This document shows positions 30,779 through 41,240 of a stretch of 64,000 nt of DNA, one piece after another. Made by a program: the position numbers and the translations under genes. The notes beneath the pieces were generated by a model. The model made no database searches. It saw nothing but the letters and a program-made list of their open reading frames with translations, and had not been told where the DNA came from. This DNA comes from Saccharospirillum impatiens DSM 12546 (GTDB lineage: Bacteria; Pseudomonadota; Gammaproteobacteria; Pseudomonadales; Natronospirillaceae): contig NZ_AUIH01000021.1 in the NCBI RefSeq assembly GCF_000423605.1, positions 22,210 through 86,209 of the forward strand, in the 5' to 3' direction. Each line of letters opens with the position of its first letter. The stretch's first letter is position 1.

Positions 30779-30913
30779 ATGAAGGAAAGTTCATTAAAGG
30801 GCTTATACGTGACGGGCAATCTATCGAACCCGATGCAAAACGGCACCTTCGCCATAGCTTCGGGAACCATGGCAGGCATTGCCGCTCACCGGTCGTTGGT
30901 ATTTGACGAGTAA
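30779..30913 (+). pseudogene. C-terminal remnant of a thioredoxin-reductase-like flavoprotein
   Basis: The frame ending at 30913 encodes SSLKGLYVTGNLSNPMQNG and then GTFAIASGTMAGIAAHRSL, the shape of the C-terminal FAD-binding segment of pyridine-nucleotide disulfide oxidoreductases (GLYVAGD...AAxG...AA). The N-terminal 250 or so residues of such an enzyme are missing. The rest of 30440-31043 holds no convincing gene. Read as a decayed gene end. Confidence 0.5.
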
Positions 30914-31043
30914 GTAGAATCAAACATCCTTTCCTCATTAAGAAATGGGTAGTTCTTCCCAGGAATGACTCACCTCAATTTTGTGCAATACCCTGACTCA
31001 CCGCCATAGCAGACTGCGGCCATTGCCAACCAGGAGACTAGCA

Positions 31044-31637
31044 ATGAGCCTTTCCATGATTCTGCCAATGTCGGCGTTTGCTCTGGCCGCGTCCATTTCA
31101 CCAGGACCGGTCAATCTGGTGTGTCTGACCAGCGGCACCCGCTACCCGCTCAGGCGGGGGCTGGTGTTCGTCACCGGTGCCACCCTGGGGTTTATTGCGC
31201 TGTTTATCGCCGTGGGGCTGGGGCTCTATTCGATGCTGGCGATCGTTCCCGGGTTACAGGAAGCGTTGCGATGGGCGGGTATCGCCTTCCTGCTCTACCT
31301 GAGTTTGCGACTGTTCCGGGACGATGGGCGGCTGCCGGAGAGCGCTAACAACCAAGCGCCTGGCTTTATGACGGGGGCGTTGATGCAGTGGTTAAACCCC
31401 AAGGCCTGGCTGGCCTCGGCCTCAGGTATCGGGGCTTATACCAGCGGTGACGAACTGCACCAGATTCTCCTCTTCGCCCTGCTTTATTTGCCGATTTGCT
31501 GGTTATCGCTGGGGAGCTGGGTTTACGCCGGTGCCTTTCTGCGCCGTTGCGTTCATCGCCCTGCAGTACTGATTGGCATCAACCGAACGTTGGCGATATT
31601 ACTTGCCGCCAGCTGCATCTACCTGCTGGTTGAGTGA
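31044..31637 (+). CDS. LysE family translocator
   Basis: 197 residues from the ATG at 31044 (AGGAGA eight bases upstream). Inner-membrane exporter of the LysE/RhtB family for amino acids or related compounds. Six hydrophobic helices; the family signature SISPGPVNLVCLTSGTRYPL is near the N-terminus and ALMQWLNPKAWLASASG in the middle. Convergent with, and overlapping by 39 nt, an AraC-type regulator gene that likely controls it. Confidence 0.9.
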   Translation: MSLSMILPMSAFALAASISPGPVNLVCLTSGTRYPLRRGLVFVTGATLGFIALFIAVGLGLYSMLAIVPGLQEALRWAGIAFLLYLSLRLFRDDGRLPESANNQAPGFMTGALMQWLNPKAWLASASGIGAYTSGDELHQILLFALLYLPICWLSLGSWVYAGAFLRRCVHRPAVLIGINRTLAILLAASCIYLLVE

Positions 31638-32456
31638 AATCTGGCGATACTGGTTCGGGGTAGCAGCGACCAGTCGCTTGAAAGTGCGTTGGAAATGCGG
31701 CTGATCGTTAAAGCCGGCGTTCAGTGCGGCTTCGGCGATGGGGGTTCCACCTTTCAATTCGTGCTGACCCAGTTGAATCCGGCGATTGATCAGATAGGCA
31801 TGGGGCGTTAACCCTAGGTGCTGTTTGAAGGCACGGATTAAGTGGCCAGGGCTGTAACCCGAGCGACCGCACAGATCATCGAGTGAAATCTCTTCCACCG
31901 CGTGATCGTCCAGGTAGGCGGCCAGTTCCCGAAGGGGGGCTGGTGCCGTTGGTAGAGGCAGGGCCGGTTGACCGGCCAACTCATGCATCAACGCCGATAG
32001 GTACTCAACCACTTCCGTCTGTTTATCCAGCAGGGCACGCTCCGGATTCAGCAAGCAATTGGCCATTCGACAATAGCCTTCATACCAGACGGCGTCCGCA
32101 ATAACCGGAGTGCGAATGTCTTGCCAGCGCGGCGTTTCGAGCAACCCGGCTGCGTATCGCAACTGCGTCAGCCAGTCGGCATCCACATACAGCATAAGGT
32201 AAGCCCAGGGTTTGTCTTCGATGGGATTGCAGGCATGCACCCACTCCGGATTCATCAGCACCAGGTTCCCGGCGCTAATGTGGTAACGATCATCGCGGTA
32301 ATGAAACGTGCTCTCACCCGCCGTGATGGCACCCAGTGACCACTGAGTATGACTGTGCGGCGCATAACACACCTCGCGGCCATCATCGACCTTGCGCAAT
32401 TCCACGTGGGGCATGCGTGAATCTCGCCAGAACAGAGGTTGGTTTGGATGTGTCAT
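31599..32456 (-). CDS. AraC family transcriptional regulator
   Basis: 285 residues. N-terminal cupin sensor domain (APHSHTQWSLGAITAGESTFHY) and C-terminal double helix-turn-helix: EISLDDLCGRSGYSPGHLIR and PIAEAALNAGFNDQPHFQRT. AraC regulators of this type often sit beside LysE exporters, as here, and respond to a small amino-acid-like effector. The 3' ends overlap, so transcription of one could interfere with the other. Confidence 0.92.
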   Translation of the reverse strand: MTHPNQPLFWRDSRMPHVELRKVDDGREVCYAPHSHTQWSLGAITAGESTFHYRDDRYHISAGNLVLMNPEWVHACNPIEDKPWAYLMLYVDADWLTQLRYAAGLLETPRWQDIRTPVIADAVWYEGYCRMANCLLNPERALLDKQTEVVEYLSALMHELAGQPALPLPTAPAPLRELAAYLDDHAVEEISLDDLCGRSGYSPGHLIRAFKQHLGLTPHAYLINRRIQLGQHELKGGTPIAEAALNAGFNDQPHFQRTFKRLVAATPNQYRQISLNQQVDAAGGK

Positions 32457-32714
32457 GGGCTGATTTACTCTGAGTTAATTATCGAGAACGTCTTCGGCTC
32501 GCTTTAAGACAATAGCAACCCCATTCCAGAACGGGCAAGCAGACCGTCGGATAAACGCCCTAAGACCCGCCATTTAAATGCAACCTGAGAGGTTTCGTAT
32601 TCTCCCGAACGATAATGGCCTTGTGGCAGATAATTATAGAGAAGCCTCTGAGACACCTTCGATTCATTTTTCAGTTATCCTGAACGTTCTTCCGTTTAGC
32701 CACAGGAGCCTCGC

Positions 32715-33131
32715 ATGATCACCGGTATCAACCACGTAACTCTGGCCGTCAGCGACCTTGAACGGTCGTTCGATTTTTACGTGACGGTCGTGGGGTTACA
32801 ACCGGTCGCGAAGTGGGCCAGAGGCGCTTACCTTGAAGCGGGTAAAGACTGGATCTGCCTGTCGCTCGACGCCCAAACCCAGCCCGGCCCAAGCGCTGAC
32901 TATACGCACCTGGCCTTCTCGGTTGACCCGGTGGCCTTTGAAACGTGCGCAGACGCCATTTGCCAGCACAACGCCACTACCTGGAAAGACAACAAAAGCG
33001 AAGGCGATTCGCTCTATTTTCTGGACCCGGACGGGCACAAGCTGGAAATTCACAGTGGCGATCTGGCCAGTCGCCTGGCGGCGTTGAAAGCGCAACCGTA
33101 CGATGGACTTGAACTCTATGCTCAGGAATAA
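32715..33131 (+). CDS. fosA: FosA-type glutathione transferase (fosfomycin resistance family)
   Basis: 138 residues, the usual FosA length. Vicinal-oxygen-chelate enzyme that adds glutathione to fosfomycin in the cytoplasm, using Mn2+ and K+. Metal ligands His7 (GINHVTLAV), His65 (ADYTHLAF) and Glu111 (GHKLEIH) are in place. The K+ loop SEGDS (95-99), Trp/Lys in TTWKDNKSEG and Arg120 also match known FosA enzymes. Shine-Dalgarno CAGGAG precedes the ATG. Whether it protects against fosfomycin in this species is untested. A large PEP/pyruvate-binding gene follows after 9 nt. Confidence 0.88.
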   Translation: MITGINHVTLAVSDLERSFDFYVTVVGLQPVAKWARGAYLEAGKDWICLSLDAQTQPGPSADYTHLAFSVDPVAFETCADAICQHNATTWKDNKSEGDSLYFLDPDGHKLEIHSGDLASRLAALKAQPYDGLELYAQE

Positions 33132-33140
33132 GGCGATTGA

Positions 33141-35729
33141 ATGACGGATCACTCCAGGGTTTCCACCGGCCTAAGCCAACTCGACCGTCTGCTCGATGAC
33201 CTGCGCATTGGCGACAACGTCGTCTGGCGGGTCAGCGACCTCGATGATTACCGGCGTTTGGTCACGCTTTTTGCCGAAGCCGCCGTAACGCAACAGCGTG
33301 ACATCATCTACGTGCGTTTTGGGCAACAAGCGCCGCTGCTTGAGGCCGGCCCCGGTGTCCGGGTGGTGTCTGTCGAGGCGGAAGGCGGCTTCGAGTCGTT
33401 TACCCAACGCGTCTGGCAGTTGATTACCGATTATGGCCCCGGAGCGTTTTATGTGTTCGACAGCCTCTCGGAACTGCTGGACGCCTGGGCCACCGACACC
33501 ATGGTGGGTCACTTTTTTCAGGTGGTGTGTCCTTACCTCTATGAACTGGACACCGTTGCCTATTTCGCCCTGAATGCCCGGCGCCACTCTCGCGCAACCG
33601 TAGCCCGCATCCGCGAGACAACCCAGGTACTGGTCGATATCCACCATCACGAATCGTCCCGCCAACTGCAGCCGGTGAAAGTCTGGCACCGCCACCGCCC
33701 GACCCTGTTTCTACCCCACCTCTGGCACGCAGACGACCGCTTCGAACCCGTACGGGACAGCGCCTCAGCCACGGCGCTTCAGGCCGAGATAGCGCAACAC
33801 CATAACGCAGACAGTCAACGCCTCGCGCTGGACTACTGGGACACGCTCTTTGTTCAGGCCGAGCGCCTCGTGGCCGACGCCGGGGAGGACGACACCCTCA
33901 AAGAACGCATTCTGACCGTACTGATCGCGCGTCAGCCCCGCATGCTATCGCTGGCGCGAGCGTACCTCTCTCTGGCCGATCTGGTCCGCATTCGTCAGCG
34001 GTTGATTGGCAGCGGTTTCATTGGTGGCAAGGCCGTGGGCATGGTGCTCGCCCGGGCGATACTGGCCCGGGAAGAACCCGAACTGACCGCCAACAGCCTC
34101 GACCCTCACGACTCCTGGTACCTGGGCGCCGATGTGTTTTATTCGTTTCTGGTGCACAACAACTGCTGGCCGCACATCATGCAACAGCGCACCTCTGCTG
34201 GGGTCTGCCGGGATGCACCCGCCTTGCGTACAGGCATTGTGCAGGGCAACTTTCCGGCCGAGATTCGTCAGGAGCTGGAACGGCTGCTCGACTATTACGG
34301 CCAATACCCGATCATGGTTCGCTCCAGCAGCGTGCTGGAAGACGGGTTCGGCAACGCCTTTGCCGGCAAATACGAGAGCGTGTTTCTGGTTAACCAGGGC
34401 AGCCCGGACGACCGGCTGGCGGCGCTCGAACAGGCCATTCTTACCGTCTATGCGTCAGCCTTCAGTGATGAAGCTCTGCATTACCGGGAGCAACGGGGCC
34501 TGCTCGACCAGGAAGAGTCGATGGCCTTGCTGATTCAGCGCGTCAACGGCTGTTATCACGATCACTACTACTTGCCCGATGCCGCCGGTGTCGCGGTGTC
34601 GCGCAACGCCTACGTCTGGGATGACAGCATGGACCCGGGCGCCGGCATGGTTCGCCTGGTGATGGGATTGGGTACCCGGGCGGTAGATCGCATCAGCGGT
34701 GACCACGCCGCCATGATCGCCCTGGATCAGCCCACCAAACAACCCTACCGTAGCCGGGAAGAACGCTACCAGCATTCACAACATCAGGTGGATGTACTGG
34801 ATATCACCGGCGCTGGCCTGACTACCGTGCCGTTACAGCGACTTGCAGCAGAGACCACCGACCTGCCGTTTGATCACCTGGCCGAGGATGACCGTGAAGC
34901 CAGTAAACGCGCCCGGGAACTGGGCCTGAACAGCCCCGTCTGGCGTCTGACCTTTCAGGCATTGTTAAACCAGACCCGGTTTACCACTCACCTGCAACGC
35001 TGTCTGCACCGGCTTGAACAGGCCTACGGTCAGCCGGTGGATACCGAGTTCACGCTCAGACTGGACGATCAGGGCGCCCCCCACATCAACCTGGTGCAGT
35101 GTCGCCCGCTGGGTACCCTGGGCGCCAACCGACCGGTCGACTGGCCGCGTTCGGTGCCCGACAAACAGGTCCTGTTTCAAACCCGGGGTCATTTTATGGG
35201 CGGTACCATGGACTGGACGTTCAACCGGGTTATCTGGGTGAATGCAGAGGCCTATGCACCGCTCACTCAATCGCAGAAGCAGTCGGTGGCCCGCCTGATC
35301 GGAGACTGGAACCGACATCTCGAACCCAACGACCGGGTGCTGTTGATCGGGCCTGGCCGCTGGGGTGCGAGCAGCCCGGAGCTGGGTGTGCCCGTGCGTT
35401 TCTCGGATATCCACCGGGTGACGGTTCTGGTTGAAGTCGCAGACCTTGGGCGCGGCCTGGTACCCGAGCTGTCTTATGGCTCGCATTTTTTTATGGATCT
35501 GGTGGAAAACCAGACGGGCTATGTCGCGCTGTTTCCGCACCAGTCAGACCAACGGGTCCAACTGGAGCTGCTGGCTGACTGCCCCACCCTGGATCACCCG
35601 GACGACAGCGAAGCGGCGCAGGATGACGCCGTGGCCCGGTGCCTGCGCGTCATTGATGCCGATGCAACGCCGCTGCGCCTGATCTCGGACGTGGTCACCC
35701 AACGCAGCTTGTGCTGGTGGCCGGGATGA
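33141..35729 (+). CDS. PEP/pyruvate-binding (PPDK N-terminal) domain protein
   Basis: 862 residues. Residues about 1-230 look like a RecA/KaiC-fold region without a Walker A (WRVSDLDDYRRLVTLFAEAA, VFDSLSELLDAWATD). A helical linker and the conserved GFIGGKAVGMVLARAIL follow, then a PPDK-type ATP-grasp domain (IMVRSSSVLEDGFGNAFAGK, FSDEALHYRE, MALLIQRVNG). The C-terminal third has RVLLIGPGRWGASSPELG and SYGSHFFMDLVE. It lacks the phosphohistidine and PEP barrel domains of full dikinases, so the reaction is unknown. Downstream of fosA by 9 nt. Confidence 0.82.
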   Translation: MTDHSRVSTGLSQLDRLLDDLRIGDNVVWRVSDLDDYRRLVTLFAEAAVTQQRDIIYVRFGQQAPLLEAGPGVRVVSVEAEGGFESFTQRVWQLITDYGPGAFYVFDSLSELLDAWATDTMVGHFFQVVCPYLYELDTVAYFALNARRHSRATVARIRETTQVLVDIHHHESSRQLQPVKVWHRHRPTLFLPHLWHADDRFEPVRDSASATALQAEIAQHHNADSQRLALDYWDTLFVQAERLVADAGEDDTLKERILTVLIARQPRMLSLARAYLSLADLVRIRQRLIGSGFIGGKAVGMVLARAILAREEPELTANSLDPHDSWYLGADVFYSFLVHNNCWPHIMQQRTSAGVCRDAPALRTGIVQGNFPAEIRQELERLLDYYGQYPIMVRSSSVLEDGFGNAFAGKYESVFLVNQGSPDDRLAALEQAILTVYASAFSDEALHYREQRGLLDQEESMALLIQRVNGCYHDHYYLPDAAGVAVSRNAYVWDDSMDPGAGMVRLVMGLGTRAVDRISGDHAAMIALDQPTKQPYRSREERYQHSQHQVDVLDITGAGLTTVPLQRLAAETTDLPFDHLAEDDREASKRARELGLNSPVWRLTFQALLNQTRFTTHLQRCLHRLEQAYGQPVDTEFTLRLDDQGAPHINLVQCRPLGTLGANRPVDWPRSVPDKQVLFQTRGHFMGGTMDWTFNRVIWVNAEAYAPLTQSQKQSVARLIGDWNRHLEPNDRVLLIGPGRWGASSPELGVPVRFSDIHRVTVLVEVADLGRGLVPELSYGSHFFMDLVENQTGYVALFPHQSDQRVQLELLADCPTLDHPDDSEAAQDDAVARCLRVIDADATPLRLISDVVTQRSLCWWPG

Positions 35730-35733
35730 CGGG

Positions 35734-37122
<1,389 letters not shown>

Positions 37123-37339
37123 TCATTTGGCCATCGGTCGTCGATACGATGAATTCCAATCGTACGGCGTAGAATAACGCAAAGTGATACACAACGGCGA
37201 AACGCACTTTCCCGTGCGGACCTGGCCAGCCGCCTCTCATAATCTGCAATACCCTCTTGGCAAAGATGACCTTGATCACGGGGCGTGCAGCGCCTAGCGT
37301 AACGGGCCTTAACACTATTTCACAACAGCGGAAATCGGC

Positions 37340-38803
37340 ATGCAGTTTGAACATCTCACCGTCGCGGCGCCCAGAGGGCCTTCCCTGCATTTGGCCGACT
37401 GGACTATTGCGCCGGGCGAGCGCTGGGTAGTGCTTGGGGGCAATGGCAGCGGCAAAAGCACCCTGGCGCGGTTGCTGTGTGATGAACTGCAGCCTGCGTC
37501 CGGCACACTGCGAGACCGGCCCGACCGGGTGCATTGGCTGTCGCTGGAAAACCAGCAGGCTTTATACGAACGCGAGCTCTATCGCGACGAAACGGACCTG
37601 ACCGACCATATTGACCCGGGCACAACGGTGCGCGAACTGATGGAAGAGGCCGCCCCCTGGTCAGCCCGGCATGAGGAACTGGTCGCTAGCCTTGGTATGA
37701 CTGCCTTGCTGGAGCGGGGCTACCGATTGCTCAGCTCCGGCGAAGGCCGCAAGGTGATGCTGGCGCGGGCGGTACTGGAACAACCCGACTTGCTGTTGCT
37801 CGACGAACCCTATGAAGGGCTCGACCCCAAGGCGCGACACGATCTGGAAACCGCGCTCGGGCAACTGGCTGAACAGGGCCAGTGGGTAATGCTGTTGATC
37901 AACCAGCGCCAGGATATTCCGGAATGGGCCAGCCACCTCGCCTTGCTGGACCGCGGCCGGCTGGTGTTGAACGGCGCCGCTGATGACGTTCAGGCCCACC
38001 CCGATTGGCGGGCAGCGCTCGCCTTCACTCGCGCCGAAGCGCTGACACTGCCACCGCGTCAGTCGGATTTCCAGCTCCCCGACTGGCCCGCTGACCAGCC
38101 ATTGGTCGATCTGCAAAATGGCCGGGTGGAATACGCCACCGGCGTTCAGTTTGAAGGCCTTAACTGGCAACTGATGCCGGGTGAACACACCCAGATCATC
38201 GGTCCCAATGGCTGCGGCAAGTCGACGCTGCTGAGTTTGGTCAGTGGCGACCACCCGCAATGTTACGCCAACCACCTGACCGTTTTTGGCTACCGCCGGG
38301 GCCGCGGCGAAACCATCTGGGACATCAAAAAACACCTGGGGCTGGTTTCCGGCGCCTTGCATCGGGATTATCGGGTCGCCGGCAATGTCATTACCGCCGT
38401 GGTCTCCGGTCTGACCGATTCGATCGGGGTATACACCAACACCGGCTCCGAGGAGGCCCACCTGGCGCATCAGTGGCTTGAACTGCTGGGGCTGGACCAC
38501 CGCTCCGGCGATGCGTTTCGCAGCCTCTCGACCGGTGAGCAGCGCCTGGTGCTGATCGCCCGGGCGCTGCTCAAACAGCCCCCGCTGCTGATTCTCGATG
38601 AACCGACCCAGGGGCTCGACGACGTTAATCGCTTCCGGGTACTGGCCGCCATGGAGCGCATACTGGATACTGGCCCGACAACCTTGCTGTTTGTCAGCCA
38701 CCGAGAAGATGAACACCCGGCGCTGATCAAAACCCGACTCACCTTTGAGCCGGACGAGACCGGCGAGGCACTCTATACCGTTCGGCAGACCCGTACGGGT
38801 TAA
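37340..38803 (+). CDS. modF: ModF-type tandem ABC ATPase
   Basis: 487 residues with two ATP-binding cassettes. First: LGGNGSGKSTLARLL, signature LLSSGEGRKVMLARAVL, LLLLDEPYEGLDP. Second: GPNGCGKSTLLSLVSGDHPQ, then ETIWDIKKHLGLVSGALHRDY typical of ModF, signature LSTGEQRLVLIARALL and LLILDEPTQGLDD. No membrane domain. ModF is linked to molybdate use, but its role is not settled and no modABC genes are nearby. It could equally be a general tandem-ABC protein. Confidence 0.85.
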   Translation: MQFEHLTVAAPRGPSLHLADWTIAPGERWVVLGGNGSGKSTLARLLCDELQPASGTLRDRPDRVHWLSLENQQALYERELYRDETDLTDHIDPGTTVRELMEEAAPWSARHEELVASLGMTALLERGYRLLSSGEGRKVMLARAVLEQPDLLLLDEPYEGLDPKARHDLETALGQLAEQGQWVMLLINQRQDIPEWASHLALLDRGRLVLNGAADDVQAHPDWRAALAFTRAEALTLPPRQSDFQLPDWPADQPLVDLQNGRVEYATGVQFEGLNWQLMPGEHTQIIGPNGCGKSTLLSLVSGDHPQCYANHLTVFGYRRGRGETIWDIKKHLGLVSGALHRDYRVAGNVITAVVSGLTDSIGVYTNTGSEEAHLAHQWLELLGLDHRSGDAFRSLSTGEQRLVLIARALLKQPPLLILDEPTQGLDDVNRFRVLAAMERILDTGPTTLLFVSHREDEHPALIKTRLTFEPDETGEALYTVRQTRTG

Positions 38804-38861
38804 CTAAACACTCAAGCTTCGGAGTTTGGGTTTGTTAGGTGGCATTGGCCCGCACCGGATA

Positions 38862-38954
38862 CCGGGGGAGCCCTTGTGGGGTCGGCGTTAACCCGTCCAT
38901 GGGGCCTAGGCCGCAACGTCCATGTTGCGGACTCCCCCACAAGGGCTCCCCCGG
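38862..38954 (+). repeat. Palindromic repeat, copy D (93 nt)
   Basis: Left arm 38862-38881 and right arm 38935-38954 are perfect 20-nt reverse complements (CCGGGGGAGCCC... at the left end). The core matches copy A closely: GTCGGCGTTAACCCGTCC, ATGGGGCCTAGG, and a hairpin CCGCAAC-GTCCAT-GTTGCGG. Same 93-nt length as copies A and B. It sits 58 nt after modF and 67 nt before the ydcF-like gene. Confidence 0.92.
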
Positions 38955-39021
38955 CACCCGCCGCTCGCATCTCCGGCGAATTTCATACTTGATTTACAAA
39001 AATATCTAACAGGGACGTTAA

Positions 39022-39774
39022 ATGATACTGCGCTATTTTCTAAAAACCCTGGCTCTGCCACCGATGATTTCCATTCTGGTGGCCCTGCTGGCCATTCTGC
39101 TTTGGCGCAGGCGCCCTGTGCTGGCTCGCACCCTGGCTATCGTCTCGCTGGTCAGCCTGTGGCTCTTTTCCTCGCCCATTGTCAGCACAACGCTCATGCG
39201 CTCGCTGGAAGCACACTACCCGGTATTAAGCGAAGCGCAGCGTGAATCCACAGAGGCAGAAGCCATCGTTATTCTTGCCGGTGGTATTGATGATTCAGCG
39301 CCTGAATTTGGTGTCCCGGTCAGTCTTGATCACACCCTGCTGCGCCTGCGGTACGGTGCTTTTTTGCATCGGGAAACCGGGCTGCCCATCCTGGTCTCTG
39401 GCGGCTCGGTGTTCGGGGACGATGCCAAAACGCTCGCCGCCACCATGGCCAACGAGCTGGATTTCAGCTTTCAGGTTGAAACCCGATGGCTGGAAGAACG
39501 CAGTCGTACCACGCAGGAAAATGCAGACTTTTCGGCCGCACTGCTGAACGAGGCGGGTATCGACCATATTCTGCTTGTGACCGAAGGGTTTCACATGCCC
39601 CGCTCGGTTCAGGTGTTTGAGCAAACCGGCCTGACCGTAACGGCGGCTCCCACTGCCACGACGGGCGACTTTGGTGCCCCCTGGATGGGCTGGTTACCCT
39701 CAAGCATGGCCTTGCACCAGAGCAGCCTGGCGCTTCACGAATACCTGGGAATGCTGGCTTATCGTTGGCTGTAA
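39022..39774 (+). CDS. YdcF/ElyC/SanA family membrane protein
   Basis: 250 residues. Two N-terminal transmembrane helices (about 12-27 and 34-52) and then a DUF218 domain: EAIVILAGGIDDSAPEFG, LPILVSGGSVFGDDA, a WLEERSRTTQENADFSA motif and LLVTEGFHMPRSVQVFEQTG. Family members such as ElyC affect envelope and peptidoglycan integrity; biochemical activity is unclear. Single gene after palindromic repeat D. Confidence 0.88.
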   Translation: MILRYFLKTLALPPMISILVALLAILLWRRRPVLARTLAIVSLVSLWLFSSPIVSTTLMRSLEAHYPVLSEAQRESTEAEAIVILAGGIDDSAPEFGVPVSLDHTLLRLRYGAFLHRETGLPILVSGGSVFGDDAKTLAATMANELDFSFQVETRWLEERSRTTQENADFSAALLNEAGIDHILLVTEGFHMPRSVQVFEQTGLTVTAAPTATTGDFGAPWMGWLPSSMALHQSSLALHEYLGMLAYRWL

Positions 39775-39807
39775 GCGTTGGCTATAGGCCCAGAGTCACA
39801 GTCTCGA

Positions 39808-40299
39808 CTACCCCTTGCTGCCCGGTGCATCGACCAGTTTAAAACTGGTGTGGCGCAACCGCTGGCTCAACAAATGCGAGACCTTCCACAGCACCCGAAA
39901 CGCCAGATCGGGCTCTTCTTTAGCCATGGTGAACAACTGGTGACGCTTGGTAATCACAAAGGTGGTGGGCTCCATGGCCTCAGCCAGCCCGGAACGGGGT
40001 TCACCATCGATCAGCGATTGTTCACCAAAGGTCTGGGATTCAGACAATACCACTAACGGAATGACCGAATGATCCGCGCCGGTTTTGCTGATGCGCACCC
40101 GGCCTTTCACAATCAGCCCCATGTAATCGGCCCGGGCACCTTCGTAGAAAATAACCGTGCCACGGTCGACTTCATAAGCGGTGAAATAAGCGCCCAGCGT
40201 CTTAATTTCTTCCCAGGTAAAATCATTCGCCCAGGTCGTTTTATCGATCAGTTCGGCTACCGCCAGGCTGGAGTAGTTGACGGGCTTTAACTTATCCAT
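39808..40299 (-). CDS. Cyclic nucleotide-binding domain protein without DNA-binding domain
   Basis: 163 residues. A CRP-like beta-roll is evident: GTVIFYEGARADYMGLIVKG, RVRISKTG, then FGEQSLIDGEPRSGLAEAMEPTTF with the phosphate-binding-cassette position, and a C-terminal helix LAFRVLWKVSHLLSQRLRHT. There is no helix-turn-helix, so it is not a transcription factor by itself. The cassette arginine is at the usual place (PRSG). Role unknown; it may sense cAMP or act by protein contact. Confidence 0.85.
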   Translation of the reverse strand: MDKLKPVNYSSLAVAELIDKTTWANDFTWEEIKTLGAYFTAYEVDRGTVIFYEGARADYMGLIVKGRVRISKTGADHSVIPLVVLSESQTFGEQSLIDGEPRSGLAEAMEPTTFVITKRHQLFTMAKEEPDLAFRVLWKVSHLLSQRLRHTSFKLVDAPGSKG

Positions 40300-40384
40300 A
40301 CCGGCTCATGTCGCCCCCAAGTGTGTAATGTCGCAGTTAACCATACCCCGGGGGCGCATTCGTTGCGCCGGTTCACACCGAGGG

Positions 40385-40834
40385 TTATAGCTGTTCAAGG
40401 CACCGCCATTCGGCATCGGTTACCGGGCTGACCGACAGGCGGGCCTGGCGCAGCAGGGACATGGATTCGAGCTCAGGTACGGTCTTGATGGTCTTCAGGC
40501 TGATCACAGCGGGCCAATGCTTAACATGGCGAATCTGTACAACCGACCAGCGGTTGTTGTCCGCCGAGCTTTTCGGATCAAAATAGGGGGATTCCGGATT
40601 CAGGGCGTCCGAATCGGGTACCGGGTCGCTGATCACCTCTCCTTCACCGACAATGCCTGGTTCTGCGCAGGAGGAATGGTAAATCAACACCCGGTCACCA
40701 GGCGTCATTTCTCGCAAGAAGTTCCGTGCCTGGTAATTGCGGATCCCATTCCAGGGCTCGCCTTTTTTACCGGTATGAGCCAGATCATCGATAGAAAACA
40801 CGTCCGGTTCGGTCTTTAGCAGCCAATTTGCCAT
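40385..40834 (-). CDS. EVE domain protein
   Basis: 149 residues, a whole single EVE domain. Hallmarks: WLLKTEPDVFSIDDL, WNGIRNYQARNFLREM, GDRVLIYHSSCAEPGIVGEG and RWSVVQIRHVKHWP. EVE domains bind modified bases in nucleic acids. Free-standing bacterial versions like this are widespread and their target is not known. Near ygfA in many gammaproteobacteria, as here. Confidence 0.92.
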   Translation of the reverse strand: MANWLLKTEPDVFSIDDLAHTGKKGEPWNGIRNYQARNFLREMTPGDRVLIYHSSCAEPGIVGEGEVISDPVPDSDALNPESPYFDPKSSADNNRWSVVQIRHVKHWPAVISLKTIKTVPELESMSLLRQARLSVSPVTDAEWRCLEQL

Positions 40835-41046
40835 CTTTTTGTCCGTTTGTGCGTTTTAAGAACAAAATACTTTGATTTTTATCACAGATTTGTCACATTA
40901 GTTGGCAGATACTTCGTCACGATTCTGACGGACCACCAAAATCCGTGCTGTATCACAGTAGAACGCAGACCCACCGGTGTCGAGGCCGGTGTAAACAGAC
41001 CGGTAAAACCGGCTAACTAAAACCCTTATTAAAAAAGACAATCAAT

Positions 41047-41208
41047 ATGAAACGCAGTAAACCGGATATTCTGGTGATGCTGGCGCTGATCCTCGGTCTG
41101 GGAGTGACCTTGAGTGGCATGTCAAAAGGAGATAATCGCGAGCGTATCGTCGATATGAATGCCAAAGCGTCGGGAATCCTGTTGGGAACCGAGCTTAACC
41201 GCCAATAA
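41047..41208 (+). CDS. Small single-helix membrane protein (53 residues)
   Basis: Short open frame starting MKRSKPDILVMLALILGLG with one hydrophobic helix at about 8-24, then a polar tail (GDNRERIVDMNAKASG). The ribosome site is weak. It lies between two minus-strand genes and faces ygfA. Small inner-membrane proteins with a basic start and one helix are common at such spots, but I recognise no family. The 180 nt upstream contain a possible promoter area rich in A/T (40855-40900). Confidence 0.5.
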   Translation: MKRSKPDILVMLALILGLGVTLSGMSKGDNRERIVDMNAKASGILLGTELNRQ

Positions 41209-41240
41209 TCACCCTGGCGTTTTGCCAGGCTCACCACGCT

